From NCBI RefSeq assembly GCF_009789575.1, contig NZ_CP046908.1:62001-126000 (forward strand): a DNA stretch of 64,000 nucleotides. Reading direction: 5' to 3'. The stretch comes from Stappia indica (GTDB lineage: Bacteria; Pseudomonadota; Alphaproteobacteria; Rhizobiales; Stappiaceae). Positions 1-9,867 of the stretch are shown here, piece after piece (position 1 is the stretch's first letter; the number at the start of each line of letters is the position of its first letter). A program made the translations under genes and the position numbers. Below the pieces are notes generated by a model, which was not told where the DNA came from, did not search any database, and worked only from the letters and a program-made list of their open reading frames with translations.

Positions 1-1
1 G

Positions 2-799
2 ACTGCCCTGCGCGACTCCGCCGGCGTGCTGGCCTATGTGACACGCGCCAGCGCCGCCTCTGTCGATACGGCCAGCCTGACCCGCGATGTCGCGAACCGG
101 CAGGACGCGACGCCTGCGCTGTCCACGCAGGACATGGCCTGGCTGCTGGTGGCCGGTCATGAACTGGAGCAGAAGGCGGAGGCCGCAAGCTTTGCGGTCA
201 ACGGTACAGCTGTCAGCGGGCGGCTGGACCGGCGTCTGACCGGCGAGACCGTCTCCGGGCAGCCCATGCGGGTCGAGAACCGGGGCGACAAGGCCACCGA
301 TGTGGTGATCACCGTCAGCGGACGCCCGGTGGAGCCGGAACCGGCAGGCGGAACCGGCTACAGCATTACCCGTGCGCTCTACGACCTCGACGGAAACGAG
401 CTCACCTCCGAGGCTGTGCCGCTCAACACCCGGGTGGCGGTCGTGCTGACGGTCACGCGCGACCGGCCGGGCAAGGGGCGGATCATGGTCGTCGACCGGC
501 TGCCGGCGGGGCTGGTGATCGACAATCCGCGGCTGGTGCGCTCGGGCGATCTCGGCGGCCTCGATTGGCTGTCGACGGTCGACAACACCGACCATGTCGA
601 GTTCCGCGACGACCGCTTCGTCGTCGCGCTGGACGAGTCCCAGCAGAACATCGATGTCATGACCTTCGCCTATCTGGCGCGGGCGGCGCTGCCGGGCAGC
701 TTTGCCCATCCGCCGGCGACTGTGGAGGACATGTATCGGCCCGACCTTGCGGCCCGCACCGATACGGGGCGGCTCGAGGTGCTGGGTCCGCTGCGCTGA
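2..799 (+). CDS. Alpha-2-macroglobulin family protein, C-terminal part (partial)
   Basis: This is the 3' end of a large gene whose frame is open from the left edge, so about 265 C-terminal residues are visible. The visible part carries the closing beta domains of bacterial alpha-2-macroglobulins of the YfhM type, including the stretch ALYDLDGNEL and a later VVDRLPAGLVIDNP. Such proteins are periplasmic, usually lipoproteins, and trap proteases that get past the outer membrane. The gene lies 24 bp ahead of pbpC. That pairing is a known one: the macroglobulin and penicillin-binding protein 1C are thought to work together in envelope defence and repair. The thioester region lies outside the window, so whether it is intact cannot be said. 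Confidence 0.85.
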   Translation, partial: TALRDSAGVLAYVTRASAASVDTASLTRDVANRQDATPALSTQDMAWLLVAGHELEQKAEAASFAVNGTAVSGRLDRRLTGETVSGQPMRVENRGDKATDVVITVSGRPVEPEPAGGTGYSITRALYDLDGNELTSEAVPLNTRVAVVLTVTRDRPGKGRIMVVDRLPAGLVIDNPRLVRSGDLGGLDWLSTVDNTDHVEFRDDRFVVALDESQQNIDVMTFAYLARAALPGSFAHPPATVEDMYRPDLAARTDTGRLEVLGPLR

Positions 800-823
800 C
801 GCCGTAACCGGAAGGGGCGGCCT

Positions 824-2926
824 ATGGCACGGACAGGACGGGGCAGGCGAGTGCGGTGGCTGGCGATCGGCCTTTCCTGCGCCGCCGCCCTGTGCCTTTT
901 TGCCATCGGCGCGCTGCTGGCTGTCCAGGTCTTCTCGCTGAAGCGGGATGATTTGCCCGGCACCGTGGAGATGTCGCGCTCTGTCAGCGACCGAAACGGT
1001 CGGCTGCTGCGGGCCTTCCAGACGAGCGACGACCGCTGGCGCATGCCGGTTTCTCCTGGCGATGTGGACCCGCTCTATGTGTCGATGCTGCTCGCCTATG
1101 AGGATCGGCGCTTCCGCGATCATCATGGCGTCGATCCGCTGGCGATCCTGCGGGCTGGTGCTCAGCTTGTGGCCAATGGGCGGATCGTTTCGGGCGCCTC
1201 GACCCTGACCATGCAGACCGCGCGGCTTTTGACCGAGGCGCCGACCCGCTCGCCCCTGTCGAAGTGGCGCCAGATCGTGCTGGCGCTTGCGCTCGAGCGC
1301 CATCTCGACAAGCAGGAGATCCTGTCGCTCTACCTCGCGCGCGCGCCTTTCGGCGGCAATATCGAGGGTGTGCGGGCGGCAAGCCACGCCTGGTTCGGCA
1401 AGGAGCCGGCCCGGTTGACGCCGGCGCAAGCGGCGCTGCTGGTGGCTCTGCCGCAATCGCCGGAGGGGCGCCGGCCCGACCGCTTTCCCCAGGCTGCACG
1501 CACAGCCCGCGACCGGGTTCTGCAGGCCGCAGTGGAGGCGGGGCTGCTGACCCCGGAAGATGTCGCGGCAGCGAAACGCGAGGCGATCCCGGAGCGGCGC
1601 CGTCCCGTTCCGATGCTTGCTCCGCATGCGACCCGCCAGGCACTCAACCAAAACGAGGCGACCGACCAGCGCCTCACCATCGAAGCCGACCTGCAGGCGC
1701 GGCTGGAGGCGATGGTGGCGGAGCGCGCCGCTCGGCTGGGCAGCCACGTTTCCGTTGCACTGATCCTTGCCGACAATGCCAGCGGCGAGATCCTGGCGCG
1801 CGTCGGCTCTGCCGACCTGTTGTCGCAGGCACGCCGCGGCCATGTCGACATGAGCGGCGCGATCCGCTCTCCCGGATCGACGCTGAAGCCGCTGATTTAT
1901 GGGCTTGCCTTCGAGCAGGGCGTCGCACACCCAGACAGCCTGATCGAGGACCGGCCGACCACGGTCGCCGGCTACAGCCCGACCAATTTCGATCTGTCGT
2001 TCCAGGGGACGGTTCGCGTTCGCGAGGCCCTGACCGCCTCGCTCAATGTACCGGCAGTGACGCTTCTGGATGCGGTCGGCGTGTCGCGCTTCATGTCGCG
2101 GCTGAAACGGGCCGGTGCGACACCGCGCTTCCCGCAAGGCGAGGCGCCGGGTCTGGCTGCCGCTCTCGGCGGTTTCGGCATCTCGCTGCGCGAGCTCGTT
2201 GCCCTTTATGCAGGCATTGCGCGCGGCGGGGTCGCCGTCTCGCTGCACGAGAGCCTTGAGGGGGGCGTGGGGGAGGCCTTGCGCGGCGAGGATCGCCGGT
2301 TCCTGTCGGAAATGGCCGCCTGGCGTATCGCCGACATCCTGTCCGAAGTGCCGCCTCCCGATACGGCCAATGGCGCCGGCATCGCCTACAAGACCGGCAC
2401 GTCCTACGGCTATCGCGATGCCTGGGCCGTCGGGTTCGACGGGCGCCATACCATCGGCGTCTGGGTCGGTCGTGCCGACGGCACGCCGGTGCCCGGACTG
2501 ACTGGCTACAAGTCCGCCGCACCGCTTCTGTTCGACGCCTTCCAGCGGGTAGCAGCCCGCAGGACGCCGCTGCCGCAACCCCCGAAGGACTTCGACCCGG
2601 TCGCCGATGCAGTGCCCGCGCCTCTGCACTATGCCCGCACCGTAACGCGGCCGGACGGCATGCACACGGAGACGGGGCCGGAGATTTTCTATCCGCCGAA
2701 CGGCGCGACCGTCGATCTCGGTCTTGGAGAGGGCAGCGAGGCAGCGCTCGTCGTGAAGCTGAGGCGAGGCCGGGCGCCGTTCCTGTGGCTGGCGAACGGG
2801 GCGCCCGTTGCCAGCGGTCCCTTCGCCACCTCGCTCGTCTGGCAGCCGGATGGGCCGGGCGCCTCGACCATCTCGGTCATCGATGCGGACGGCAACTCGG
2901 CCCGCGTGACGCTGGATCTGCGTTAG
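824..2926 (+). CDS. pbpC: Penicillin-binding protein 1C (class A, glycosyltransferase/transpeptidase)
   Basis: A 700-residue inner-membrane peptidoglycan synthase. One membrane segment lies at about residues 10-33. A GT51 transglycosylase domain follows, with the EDRRFRDHHGVD and GASTLTMQ motifs. The transpeptidase domain has the SxxK box at Ser352-Thr-Leu-Lys355, an SLN box soon after, and KTGTS near Lys523. The last 90 residues form the PBP1C-specific C-terminal domain (BiPBP_C). The length is usual for the family. The ATG is preceded by a GGAAGGGGCGG ribosome site. The gene follows the alpha-2-macroglobulin gene closely and is probably cotranscribed with it. It converges on the next gene with only 18 bp between the stops. 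Confidence 0.95.
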   Translation: MARTGRGRRVRWLAIGLSCAAALCLFAIGALLAVQVFSLKRDDLPGTVEMSRSVSDRNGRLLRAFQTSDDRWRMPVSPGDVDPLYVSMLLAYEDRRFRDHHGVDPLAILRAGAQLVANGRIVSGASTLTMQTARLLTEAPTRSPLSKWRQIVLALALERHLDKQEILSLYLARAPFGGNIEGVRAASHAWFGKEPARLTPAQAALLVALPQSPEGRRPDRFPQAARTARDRVLQAAVEAGLLTPEDVAAAKREAIPERRRPVPMLAPHATRQALNQNEATDQRLTIEADLQARLEAMVAERAARLGSHVSVALILADNASGEILARVGSADLLSQARRGHVDMSGAIRSPGSTLKPLIYGLAFEQGVAHPDSLIEDRPTTVAGYSPTNFDLSFQGTVRVREALTASLNVPAVTLLDAVGVSRFMSRLKRAGATPRFPQGEAPGLAAALGGFGISLRELVALYAGIARGGVAVSLHESLEGGVGEALRGEDRRFLSEMAAWRIADILSEVPPPDTANGAGIAYKTGTSYGYRDAWAVGFDGRHTIGVWVGRADGTPVPGLTGYKSAAPLLFDAFQRVAARRTPLPQPPKDFDPVADAVPAPLHYARTVTRPDGMHTETGPEIFYPPNGATVDLGLGEGSEAALVVKLRRGRAPFLWLANGAPVASGPFATSLVWQPDGPGASTISVIDADGNSARVTLDLR

Positions 2927-2944
2927 AAACGAACGCCTACGGCC

Positions 2945-3841
2945 TCAGCGCAGGCGCGACAGGAACCTGGCAATCACGCCCTGTGTCTCCGGATCCCACA
3001 ACAGCGGGGCATGACCTTCGTCGGCCAGCGTGTGACGCTCGAGACCCGGACTGCGCTGCTTCATCTGCGAGAAGGTTTCCGCGCTCAGAATGTCCGAATG
3101 CGCGCCGCGGATCGCCAGCATCGGCAGGCTGGCGATGGCATCGAAGACGGGCCAGAGGTCTGGAAGTTCCGCGTCCTCGTCGAACGAACCGAGGGTGTTG
3201 GCGAGGCGGGCATCGTAGTCGAGCTGGATGCCGTCGTCGGTCTCCACGTAGAGCTGCCGGGCGAGCCGCAGCCAGCCTTGCGCATCGACATGGGGAAACT
3301 GGCTGCCGAAGCCCGTGCAGAGCCGCTCTGCCGCCTCCTGCCAGGTGTCGACGCGCATATGGCGGCCGATCTCGCCGGAGATCCTCTTCAATCCGCTGCG
3401 GTCGATCTGCGGCCCGATGTCGTTGAGAACGAGACCGGCAACGCGGTCCGGTGCCCGCCATGCGAGAAGCATGCCGTGCAGGCCGCCACGCGACGTGCCG
3501 ATCACGGCAACACGCGAAAGCGACAGGGCGTCGAGCCCGGCGTCGATATCCAGCCCCTCGCGCTCGATGGAATAACTCCGCCAGTCCGGATGGCGCCCGG
3601 AGCGGCCACGTCCGCGATAGTCCATGGCGATGACACGGTGACCGCACCCGGCGAGATAGCGGGCGAGCGGGGCAAAGTCGCGCGCATTGCGCGACAGGCC
3701 GGCCAGGCACAGAACGTCGACAGCGGTTTTGCGCTGCGGTTCCCACAAGGTTGCGGACAGGTCGATGCCATCGTCCGAGCGCCATGCGCGGTAGCCCGGC
3801 TGCGTGCCTGTTGCTTCTGCTGTATCCATTTCCGCCACCAC
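2945..3841 (-). CDS. Alpha/beta hydrolase
   Basis: A 298-residue protein of the alpha/beta hydrolase fold. The nucleophile elbow is GTSRGG, with Ser as the presumed catalytic residue. An Asp in RGAHSD and the His of EGHAPLL complete a likely triad. The oxyanion strand appears as LCLAGLSRNARDF. No signal peptide is seen, so it is probably cytoplasmic. The substrate cannot be read from the sequence; esterases, C-C hydrolases and lactonases share these motifs. It is transcribed away from dapA across a 194-bp shared upstream region. Confidence 0.85.
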   Translation of the reverse strand: MVAEMDTAEATGTQPGYRAWRSDDGIDLSATLWEPQRKTAVDVLCLAGLSRNARDFAPLARYLAGCGHRVIAMDYRGRGRSGRHPDWRSYSIEREGLDIDAGLDALSLSRVAVIGTSRGGLHGMLLAWRAPDRVAGLVLNDIGPQIDRSGLKRISGEIGRHMRVDTWQEAAERLCTGFGSQFPHVDAQGWLRLARQLYVETDDGIQLDYDARLANTLGSFDEDAELPDLWPVFDAIASLPMLAIRGAHSDILSAETFSQMKQRSPGLERHTLADEGHAPLLWDPETQGVIARFLSRLR

Positions 3842-4035
3842 GATTTTTCCAGGACTCGCTCAGGTCGGGAGGATCATAGGCATCGTCACGAAGCGGCGAA
3901 AAGTGCTTTGTCGGCGAAGTCTGTCGCGGATGCGGTGCGAAGGCCGGGTCGATGTTGCGTCGGTCTCGTGTGACGACTATTGTGCGCCTCCCGGACGGTC
4001 TGTCCGGCCACACGCCACACTCCAAGAGGTCCAGC

Positions 4036-4914
4036 ATGTTCAAGGGATCCATCCCCGCACTCGTCACGCCGTTTCGCAATGGAGCGGTCGACGAGAAAGC
4101 GTTCCAGGAGTTTGTGGACTGGCAGATAAAAGAGGGCAGCCATGGTCTCGTCCCGGTGGGCACCACCGGCGAGAGCCCGACGCTGAGCCATGACGAGCAC
4201 AAGCGCGTCATCGAACTGTGCATTGAGGCCGCCGGCGGCCGCGTGCCGGTGATGGCGGGCGCAGGCTCCAACAACACCGTCGAGGCCATCGACTTCGCGA
4301 CCCATGCCGAAAAGGCAGGTGCGGATGCGCTGCTGATCGTGACGCCCTATTACAACAAGCCGAACCAGCCCGGCCTGATCGCCCACTACCGGGCGATCGA
4401 CGCTGCCGTCGGCATCCCCATCTACATCTACAACATCCCCGGCCGGTCGGTGATCGACATGCAGCCGGAGACGATGGCGGAGTTGTTCGCGACGTCGCGC
4501 AACATCAAGGGCGTGAAGGACGCAACCGCGAACATGTCGCGCGCCAGCCGCCAGCGCGAGCTGTGCGGGCCGGACTTCGTCCAGCTGTCGGGCGAGGACA
4601 TCACCGCGCTCGGCTTCAACGCCCATGGCGGCACGGGCTGCATCTCGGTCACGGCGAATGTCGCGCCGCGCCTGTGCTCCCAGTTCCAGGAAGCGACGCT
4701 GGCGGGCGATTTCGCCACCGCCCTGTCGATCCAGGACCGGCTGGCGCCGCTGCACAACGCGCTGTTCATCGAGCCGAACCCCACGGGCGCGAAATATGCC
4801 CTGTCGCTGCTGGGCAAGCTCGAGAACGAGTTGCGCCTGCCGTTGGTCCCGGTCTCCGAGCCCACCAAGACCGCGATCCGCGATGCGATGACGCATGCGG
4901 GTCTGCTCAACTGA
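4036..4914 (+). CDS. dapA: 4-hydroxy-tetrahydrodipicolinate synthase
   Basis: Condenses pyruvate with aspartate semialdehyde, the first committed step to lysine and meso-diaminopimelate; cytoplasmic. The 292-residue protein begins [13 protein letters not shown], as the family does. It has the [10 protein letters not shown] phosphate-binding loop, the YYNKPNQ and IYNIPGRS tyrosine motifs, and Schiff-base Lys161 in GVKDAT, matching the numbering of well-studied homologues. I chose the ATG at 4036 because it sits at the family N-terminus; further upstream in-frame starts would add unrelated residues. A small hairpin with CCGGAC arms lies at 3991-4007 in the leader. Confidence 0.97.
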   Translation: MFKGSIPALVTPFRNGAVDEKAFQEFVDWQIKEGSHGLVPVGTTGESPTLSHDEHKRVIELCIEAAGGRVPVMAGAGSNNTVEAIDFATHAEKAGADALLIVTPYYNKPNQPGLIAHYRAIDAAVGIPIYIYNIPGRSVIDMQPETMAELFATSRNIKGVKDATANMSRASRQRELCGPDFVQLSGEDITALGFNAHGGTGCISVTANVAPRLCSQFQEATLAGDFATALSIQDRLAPLHNALFIEPNPTGAKYALSLLGKLENELRLPLVPVSEPTKTAIRDAMTHAGLLN

Positions 4915-4959
4915 CAAGGACGGCTTGCCGGGCGGCGTGATCCGCTGCCCGGCGCCGGT

Positions 4960-5445
4960 ATGACGATGGCCAGCAAGAGCGCCGCCGACAGCAATCGCAA
5001 GCTTATCGCCGACAACCGCAAGGCCCGGTTCAACTACGAGATCGAGGACACGCTGGAGGCGGGGATCGAGCTCAAGGGAACCGAGGTCAAGGCGCTGCGT
5101 GAAGGCAAGTCGATGATCGCCGAATCCTACGCCAGCTTCGAGGGCGGGGAATTCTGGCTGATCAACTCCTATATTCCCGAATACCTGCAAGCGAACCGCT
5201 TCAATCACGAGCCGAGGCGCAAGCGGAAACTCCTGCTGCACAAGCGGGAAATGGCCAGGCTCGCGCTTGCTGTCGACAAGGACGGCAAGACGATCGTGCC
5301 GTTGAAGCTCTACTTCAACGAGAAGGGGCGCGCGAAGGTCGAGATCGCCCTGGCGCGCGGCAAGAAGCTGCACGACAAGCGCGAGACCGAGCGCAAGCGC
5401 GACTGGAACCGCGAGAAGGCGCGCCTGTTGAAAACCGCTGGATAA
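4960..5445 (+). CDS. smpB: SsrA-binding protein SmpB
   Basis: Binds tmRNA and brings it to stalled ribosomes for trans-translation. The protein has 161 residues, the usual size. It shows the conserved N-terminal [17 protein letters not shown], the [10 protein letters not shown] loop, and a basic C-terminal tail with [12 protein letters not shown]-type spacing ([16 protein letters not shown]). Two ATGs compete: 4960 and 4966 (MASKSAAD); either gives a normal protein. It follows dapA by 45 bp, a frequent alphaproteobacterial order. The tmRNA gene itself is not in this window. Confidence 0.96.
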   Translation: MTMASKSAADSNRKLIADNRKARFNYEIEDTLEAGIELKGTEVKALREGKSMIAESYASFEGGEFWLINSYIPEYLQANRFNHEPRRKRKLLLHKREMARLALAVDKDGKTIVPLKLYFNEKGRAKVEIALARGKKLHDKRETERKRDWNREKARLLKTAG

Positions 5446-5532
5446 GCTGTGGGCAACGGGCAGTTCGTTCGTGCTATGTTCTTAAAGTTCTGCGCGAAAG
5501 AATTCTCTCAACAGATTCGCAAGTATGAAGAA

Positions 5533-5970
5533 TTAGCCCTGAAGGATCGTGGACAGAAGAGCGCGTCTTTCGCCTTCGATCGGAACCGGCCGCCTTGTGG
5601 ATCGATCCACCTGGACGTGGACGAAGCGCCCTTGTGCGCTGGCGACCTGGCTGTCGTCGGCAAACAGGGCAATCTCGTAGGAAACCGATGAGCCACCGAG
5701 CCGGCTGGCCCTGATTCCGGCGGTCACCGTGCCGGGAAAGGTCAGTTCCGCGAAATAGGCACATTGCGTCTCGACGACGAGAAACACGGTCTCGGAGTGA
5801 CGCGGATCGAGCACGCCTTCCTCGATCAGCCAGCCGTTCACCGCCGTATCGAAATAGCTCAGATACTCGACATTGTTGACGTGGCCGTAGATGTCGACGT
5901 CCATCCAGCGCGTGGGTATGGCCCGGAACAGGCGGAAGTCGTCGCGGGTCAACGGTACGGCACGGGTCAT
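5533..5970 (-). CDS. Acyl-CoA thioesterase, hotdog fold (4-hydroxybenzoyl-CoA thioesterase-like)
   Basis: A 145-residue cytoplasmic hotdog-fold protein. The motif MDVDIYGHVNNVEYL includes the Asp and HVNN residues typical of the 4HBT/YbgC-like thioesterase group. Later strands (VETQCAYFAELTFPGTV and SYEIALF) fit the same fold. The acyl-CoA substrate cannot be told from the sequence. It is last in a leftward run behind parC and an unrecognised gene, 85 bp after the latter. Confidence 0.85.
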   Translation of the reverse strand: MTRAVPLTRDDFRLFRAIPTRWMDVDIYGHVNNVEYLSYFDTAVNGWLIEEGVLDPRHSETVFLVVETQCAYFAELTFPGTVTAGIRASRLGGSSVSYEIALFADDSQVASAQGRFVHVQVDRSTRRPVPIEGERRALLSTILQG

Positions 5971-6055
5971 TCTCAGTCTCGCTCGGCTCGGTCGGGGGAA
6001 AGGGCAACTCGGGTGCGAATGGGCTTTCGCTGGGGGGCGGGGCTATCGGCAGGCC

Positions 6056-6736
6056 TCAGACCGCAAGCCGCAGGAGCGGACGGCGGGTGATCTCGTGCCG
6101 AATGCCGGCTTCCGCGAGGAAGGTCGCAACCGATTCGTGCGGAGAGGCTTCATCTTCACGTGCGGAAAAGCCCTGCGCGAGAAGCATCAAGGCATCGCAC
6201 CGTCTGTTCCGGCCCGTGTCCGGCAAGCGCTGCATCAGCGCCCGGCGCATGGCCTCGACCTCGTTCGAGGAAACCGTGATCTGCACTTCGGTCTTGCTGT
6301 CGCTGTAGCGGATGCGGATTTCGCCTGCACTGTCCTGCACGGCGTCGGTGGTGGACCACGTGCTGTCCCTGGCTGCGGGATCGGCCGTGTGAAGGATCAC
6401 ATGCGCGGCCATGGTTCCGATCACGACGCGCTTCAACTCGTGATCGTCCGGATAGCGGAAGGCCGAATGTTTCGGCTGCTCACGGATGAGTTCGCCGTCC
6501 ACTTCGACGGCGCTTACGAAGGAGAGGCCGTACTGCATCGCAAGGCTCAGGACGCAGGTCCAGTGGTGAGCTGCCTCTTCATCGCCGGCCTCGAGTGCCG
6601 TATCGATCCGCGCCCGGCAGGTCCAAAGGAACCGGTTGCACAGCGCATCGCCGGTTTCTTCGCGCAAGTCCAGGAAGTCGCGCCAGACGGCTCCGCTGAC
6701 GACGAAGACGAGGTCGGGGCGGAGGTCGCGCATCAA
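6056..6736 (-). CDS. Hypothetical protein downstream of parC
   Basis: I do not recognise this 226-residue protein. It starts only 7 bp after the parC stop, so it is very likely cotranscribed and perhaps translationally coupled. The N-terminal half is mostly helical in character (VWRDFLDLREETGDALCNRF, ALEAGDEEAAHHWTCVLSLAMQYG). The middle has a short beta-like stretch (AGEIRIRYSDSKTEVQITVS). There is no signal peptide, membrane segment or obvious metal site. Codon use and GC look like those of the neighbours, which argues for a real gene rather than a chance frame. Confidence 0.6.
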   Translation of the reverse strand: MMRDLRPDLVFVVSGAVWRDFLDLREETGDALCNRFLWTCRARIDTALEAGDEEAAHHWTCVLSLAMQYGLSFVSAVEVDGELIREQPKHSAFRYPDDHELKRVVIGTMAAHVILHTADPAARDSTWSTTDAVQDSAGEIRIRYSDSKTEVQITVSSNEVEAMRRALMQRLPDTGRNRRCDALMLLAQGFSAREDEASPHESVATFLAEAGIRHEITRRPLLRLAV

Positions 6737-6743
6737 TCTTTCC

Positions 6744-8993
6744 TCACAAGGTGCGGCGCCCGAACGTGTTCGTGCGCGGGAAACCGTTCGGCGGCAGGCG
6801 CCCGGCCTGCGCCCGGTCGCCGCGCCAATCCGTCAGCTCTTCCATCTTGCGGTTGAAACTGCGCCCGGACGAGTCGATCCAGGACAGGCCTTCCTCGGCC
6901 TTGAACACCGTCACATCGGACACGCCGCCGTCGCGGTAGCGCTGCAGCCGCACACCGCGTCCGCGCGACATCTCCGCGACCTGCGCCAGCGGGAAGACGA
7001 GCAGCTTCCTGTTGCGCCCGATGATCGCCACCTGGTCGCCTTCGGCGGCAACGCAAAGCCGCGCTTCCACCGGCATCGTCACGTTGAGGACCTGCTTGCC
7101 CTTGCGGGTGTTGGCGACGACATCGGCCTCGTCGACCAAGAAGCCGCGCGCCTCGTCGGAGACGACGAGAAGCTTGCGGTCGCCGCGATAGACGAAGACG
7201 TCGACGACGTCCTGGCCTTCCTCCATGTCGACCATCAGGCGGACCGGCTCGCCGTGACCGCGTCCACCCGGCAGCTTGTCGGCGCCCAGGGTGAAGAACT
7301 TGCCGCCGGTCGTGAAGACGAGCAGCTTGTCGGTGGTTTCCGCCAGGAGGTGCAGCTTCAGGCTGTCGTCCTGCTTGAAGGTGAGGGACGACAGGTCGCT
7401 CTGGTGCCCCTTGAGCGCGCGGATCCAGCCCTTTTGCGAGATGACGACGGTGATCGGCTCCTTCTCGATCATCGCCTGATGGATGTCCGTCAGGTCGTGT
7501 TCGGGAGCGTCGCCGAAAGTCGTGCGGCGCTTGCCGAGCGGCGTCTCGGGGCCGTAGGTCTTGGCCATCTCGCCGATCTGCTTGCCGATCTTCGTCCACT
7601 GGCGCGTTTCGGAACCCAGGAGCGTCAGCAAGTCGTCGCGCTCGGCGGTTAGCTTGTCGTGCTCCTTGCGGATCTCGATTTCCTCGAGCTTGCGCAGCGA
7701 GCGCAGCCGCATGTTGAGGATCGCTTCCGCCTGGACCTCGGTGAGCTCGAATGCGGCCTTCAGCGAGGCCTTGGCATCATCCTCCTCGCGGATGATGCGG
7801 ATCACCTCGTCGAGGTTGAGATAGGCGATCAGATAGCCGCCCAGAACTTCCAGACGGTGTTCGATCTGCGCCAACCGGTGCTGCGACCGGCGGACCAGAA
7901 CGTCCTTGCGGTGATCGAGCCATTCCTGCAGGGCCTGCTTGATCCCCATGACCATGGGAATGCGCCCGCCCGACAGGACGTTCATGTTGAGCGAGAAGCG
8001 GCTTTCCAGATCGGTCAGCTTGAACAGCGACTCCATCAGCAACGCCGCATCGACATTCTTGCTGCGCGGGACGAGGACAAGGCGGACATCCTCGGCGGAC
8101 TCATCGCGTACGTCGTCGAGCAGCGGCAGCTTGCGGGCCTGTAGCAGCTCCGCGATCTTCTCGATCAGCCGCGACTTCTGGACCTGGTAGGGGATTTCCG
8201 TGACCACGACCTGCCAGGTGCCGCGGCCGAGATCCTCGACCTCCCAGCGTGCGCGAACGCGAAAGCCGCCGCGGCCGGTCTCATAGGCCTCCAGAAAGGC
8301 CGCATCGCTCTTGACCAGAATGCCGCCGGTGGGGAAATCCGGTCCCTGGATGAACTGCAGCAGGTCTTCGGTCGAAGCACTGGGCGTCTTGATCAGATGC
8401 TGCGCCGCAGCGCAAAGCTCGCCGATATTGTGCGGCGGAATGGAGGTCGCCATGCCGACGGCAATGCCGGCTGCGCCATTGGCCAGCAGGTTGGGAAATC
8501 CGCCCGGCAGGACGATGGGCTCCTTGTCGAGCCCGTCATAGGTCTCGCGGAAATCGACCGCATCCTCGTCCAGCCCGTCGAGAGTGCGGACGGCGATGTC
8601 GGTGAGGCGCGCTTCCGTGTAGCGCATGGCCGCCGCGCTATCGCCGTCGATATTGCCGAAGTTGCCCTGACCATCGACCATCGGATAGCGGACGGCGAAA
8701 TCCTGCGCGAGACGGACCAGGGCATCGTAGATCGCCTGGTCGCCATGCGGGTGATATTTACCCATGACGTCGCCGACGACGCGGGCGCACTTCTTGAAGC
8801 CGGCACTCGGATCGAGCTTGAGCAGCCGCATCGCGTAGAGCAGGCGGCGATGTACGGGCTTCAACCCGTCGCGCACATCCGGCAGGGCACGATGGGTGAT
8901 GGTCGACAGCGCGTAGGAGAGGTAACGCTCCTCCAGCGCTTCGCGAAGATCGACAGGCTCGATACCACCTGGCTGAATCGGCTCATTTTCCAT
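6744..8993 (-). CDS. parC: DNA topoisomerase IV subunit A
   Basis: Decatenates daughter chromosomes together with ParE (not in this window). The 749-residue length and the short N-terminus [13 protein letters not shown] point to ParC rather than GyrA. The 5Y-CAP domain holds the catalytic Tyr125 in [10 protein letters not shown]. Coiled-coil and tower regions follow, and the C-terminal domain has degenerate beta-pinwheel blades without a GyrA box. In the quinolone-resistance region [10 protein letters not shown], position 86 is Gln and position 90 is Asp, where the E. coli enzyme has Ser80 and Glu84. The gene follows recO by 63 bp. Confidence 0.95.
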   Translation of the reverse strand: MENEPIQPGGIEPVDLREALEERYLSYALSTITHRALPDVRDGLKPVHRRLLYAMRLLKLDPSAGFKKCARVVGDVMGKYHPHGDQAIYDALVRLAQDFAVRYPMVDGQGNFGNIDGDSAAAMRYTEARLTDIAVRTLDGLDEDAVDFRETYDGLDKEPIVLPGGFPNLLANGAAGIAVGMATSIPPHNIGELCAAAQHLIKTPSASTEDLLQFIQGPDFPTGGILVKSDAAFLEAYETGRGGFRVRARWEVEDLGRGTWQVVVTEIPYQVQKSRLIEKIAELLQARKLPLLDDVRDESAEDVRLVLVPRSKNVDAALLMESLFKLTDLESRFSLNMNVLSGGRIPMVMGIKQALQEWLDHRKDVLVRRSQHRLAQIEHRLEVLGGYLIAYLNLDEVIRIIREEDDAKASLKAAFELTEVQAEAILNMRLRSLRKLEEIEIRKEHDKLTAERDDLLTLLGSETRQWTKIGKQIGEMAKTYGPETPLGKRRTTFGDAPEHDLTDIHQAMIEKEPITVVISQKGWIRALKGHQSDLSSLTFKQDDSLKLHLLAETTDKLLVFTTGGKFFTLGADKLPGGRGHGEPVRLMVDMEEGQDVVDVFVYRGDRKLLVVSDEARGFLVDEADVVANTRKGKQVLNVTMPVEARLCVAAEGDQVAIIGRNRKLLVFPLAQVAEMSRGRGVRLQRYRDGGVSDVTVFKAEEGLSWIDSSGRSFNRKMEELTDWRGDRAQAGRLPPNGFPRTNTFGRRTL

Positions 8994-9056
8994 GCTTCAT
9001 TCGCTACAGGCATTCGCCGCCCGAAGCAATGCGCGAGGCGCCGTCAATGGCGGTTT

Positions 9057-9839
9057 TCAGCCGCTTTCCGCCTCTTGAAGGTGGCGCCGGATCGCCTCCA
9101 CGAACCCGTCGCGCGCCGGCGACATCTGTAGCAGGCGCGGGGCCAGCACATGCCGGTCGAGAAAGTGGCCGGTGAGGCGGAAGGCATCCTCCAGCGCCTG
9201 CCGGTCCGGAAGCCGTCCTGCGAACTCGGAAGGGATGCCGTCCTTGCGGGAGGACGAGGCCCCCGGCGCAAGGAACGGCGGCAGGGGCAGCAGGCGAGGG
9301 GCATACGGAAGCCCGGCCTCGCGACAAACTGCGCGCCCGGACTTCGGCGAAACGTAGATCAGGTCCTCGACACGTCCCGTCGCAGCGCATTCCGTCAGAT
9401 CCAGCCCGAAGCCGAGCTCGGCAAGGACCTGCAGCTCGAAATGCACCATCAGCGCCCCCGCGACCAGAGGCTCGTGCAGATGGGCGATGATCGCCTCCAG
9501 CCCATCATGCAGCTGCGGATGCGGATCGCGCTCGGGGAGAAAGTGCAGCAGGGCCGCAAGTGCCTGGATGCCGTAGACGCCGGTCGAACTGGTCATCAGC
9601 TGGGCGGCGCGCAGCTCCAGCGGTTCGATGGCGTAGAGACCGAGGTGATCGTCGAGACGCGCCCGCCAGACGAGGGCGACGCGGTTTCCCGGCTGCAGTG
9701 CCGCCTGCATCCGCCGGCTGCGCCCGCCGCGCACGAGACCCAGATGCCGGCCGCGCTCGCGCGTCATCGCCTCGAGGATCAGGCTGCTCTCGCCGTGTTT
9801 CCTCGTCGCCAGGATGATGCCGTCAGCGCTCCATTCCAT
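9057..9839 (-). CDS. recO: DNA repair protein RecO
   Basis: Recombination mediator that helps load RecA on SSB-coated DNA with RecR. The protein has 260 residues starting [19 protein letters not shown], with the N-terminal OB fold at about residues 1-80 ([16 protein letters not shown]) and a helical C-terminal domain. The frame stays open further upstream, but the ATG at 9839 gives the family N-terminus and avoids overlap with era. No CxxC zinc pair of the kind found in some RecO proteins is visible. It is the fourth gene of the lepB-rnc-era-recO run. Confidence 0.93.
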   Translation of the reverse strand: MEWSADGIILATRKHGESSLILEAMTRERGRHLGLVRGGRSRRMQAALQPGNRVALVWRARLDDHLGLYAIEPLELRAAQLMTSSTGVYGIQALAALLHFLPERDPHPQLHDGLEAIIAHLHEPLVAGALMVHFELQVLAELGFGLDLTECAATGRVEDLIYVSPKSGRAVCREAGLPYAPRLLPLPPFLAPGASSSRKDGIPSEFAGRLPDRQALEDAFRLTGHFLDRHVLAPRLLQMSPARDGFVEAIRRHLQEAESG

Positions 9840-9867
9840 GGGTGTGCGATCAGCTTTGCGATGAGAA

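Noticed and set aside
3886-5373. A 495-codon minus-strand frame opposite dapA and smpB.
   Set aside because: Both sense genes are certain and the antisense product is rich in repeated simple residues with no family resemblance.
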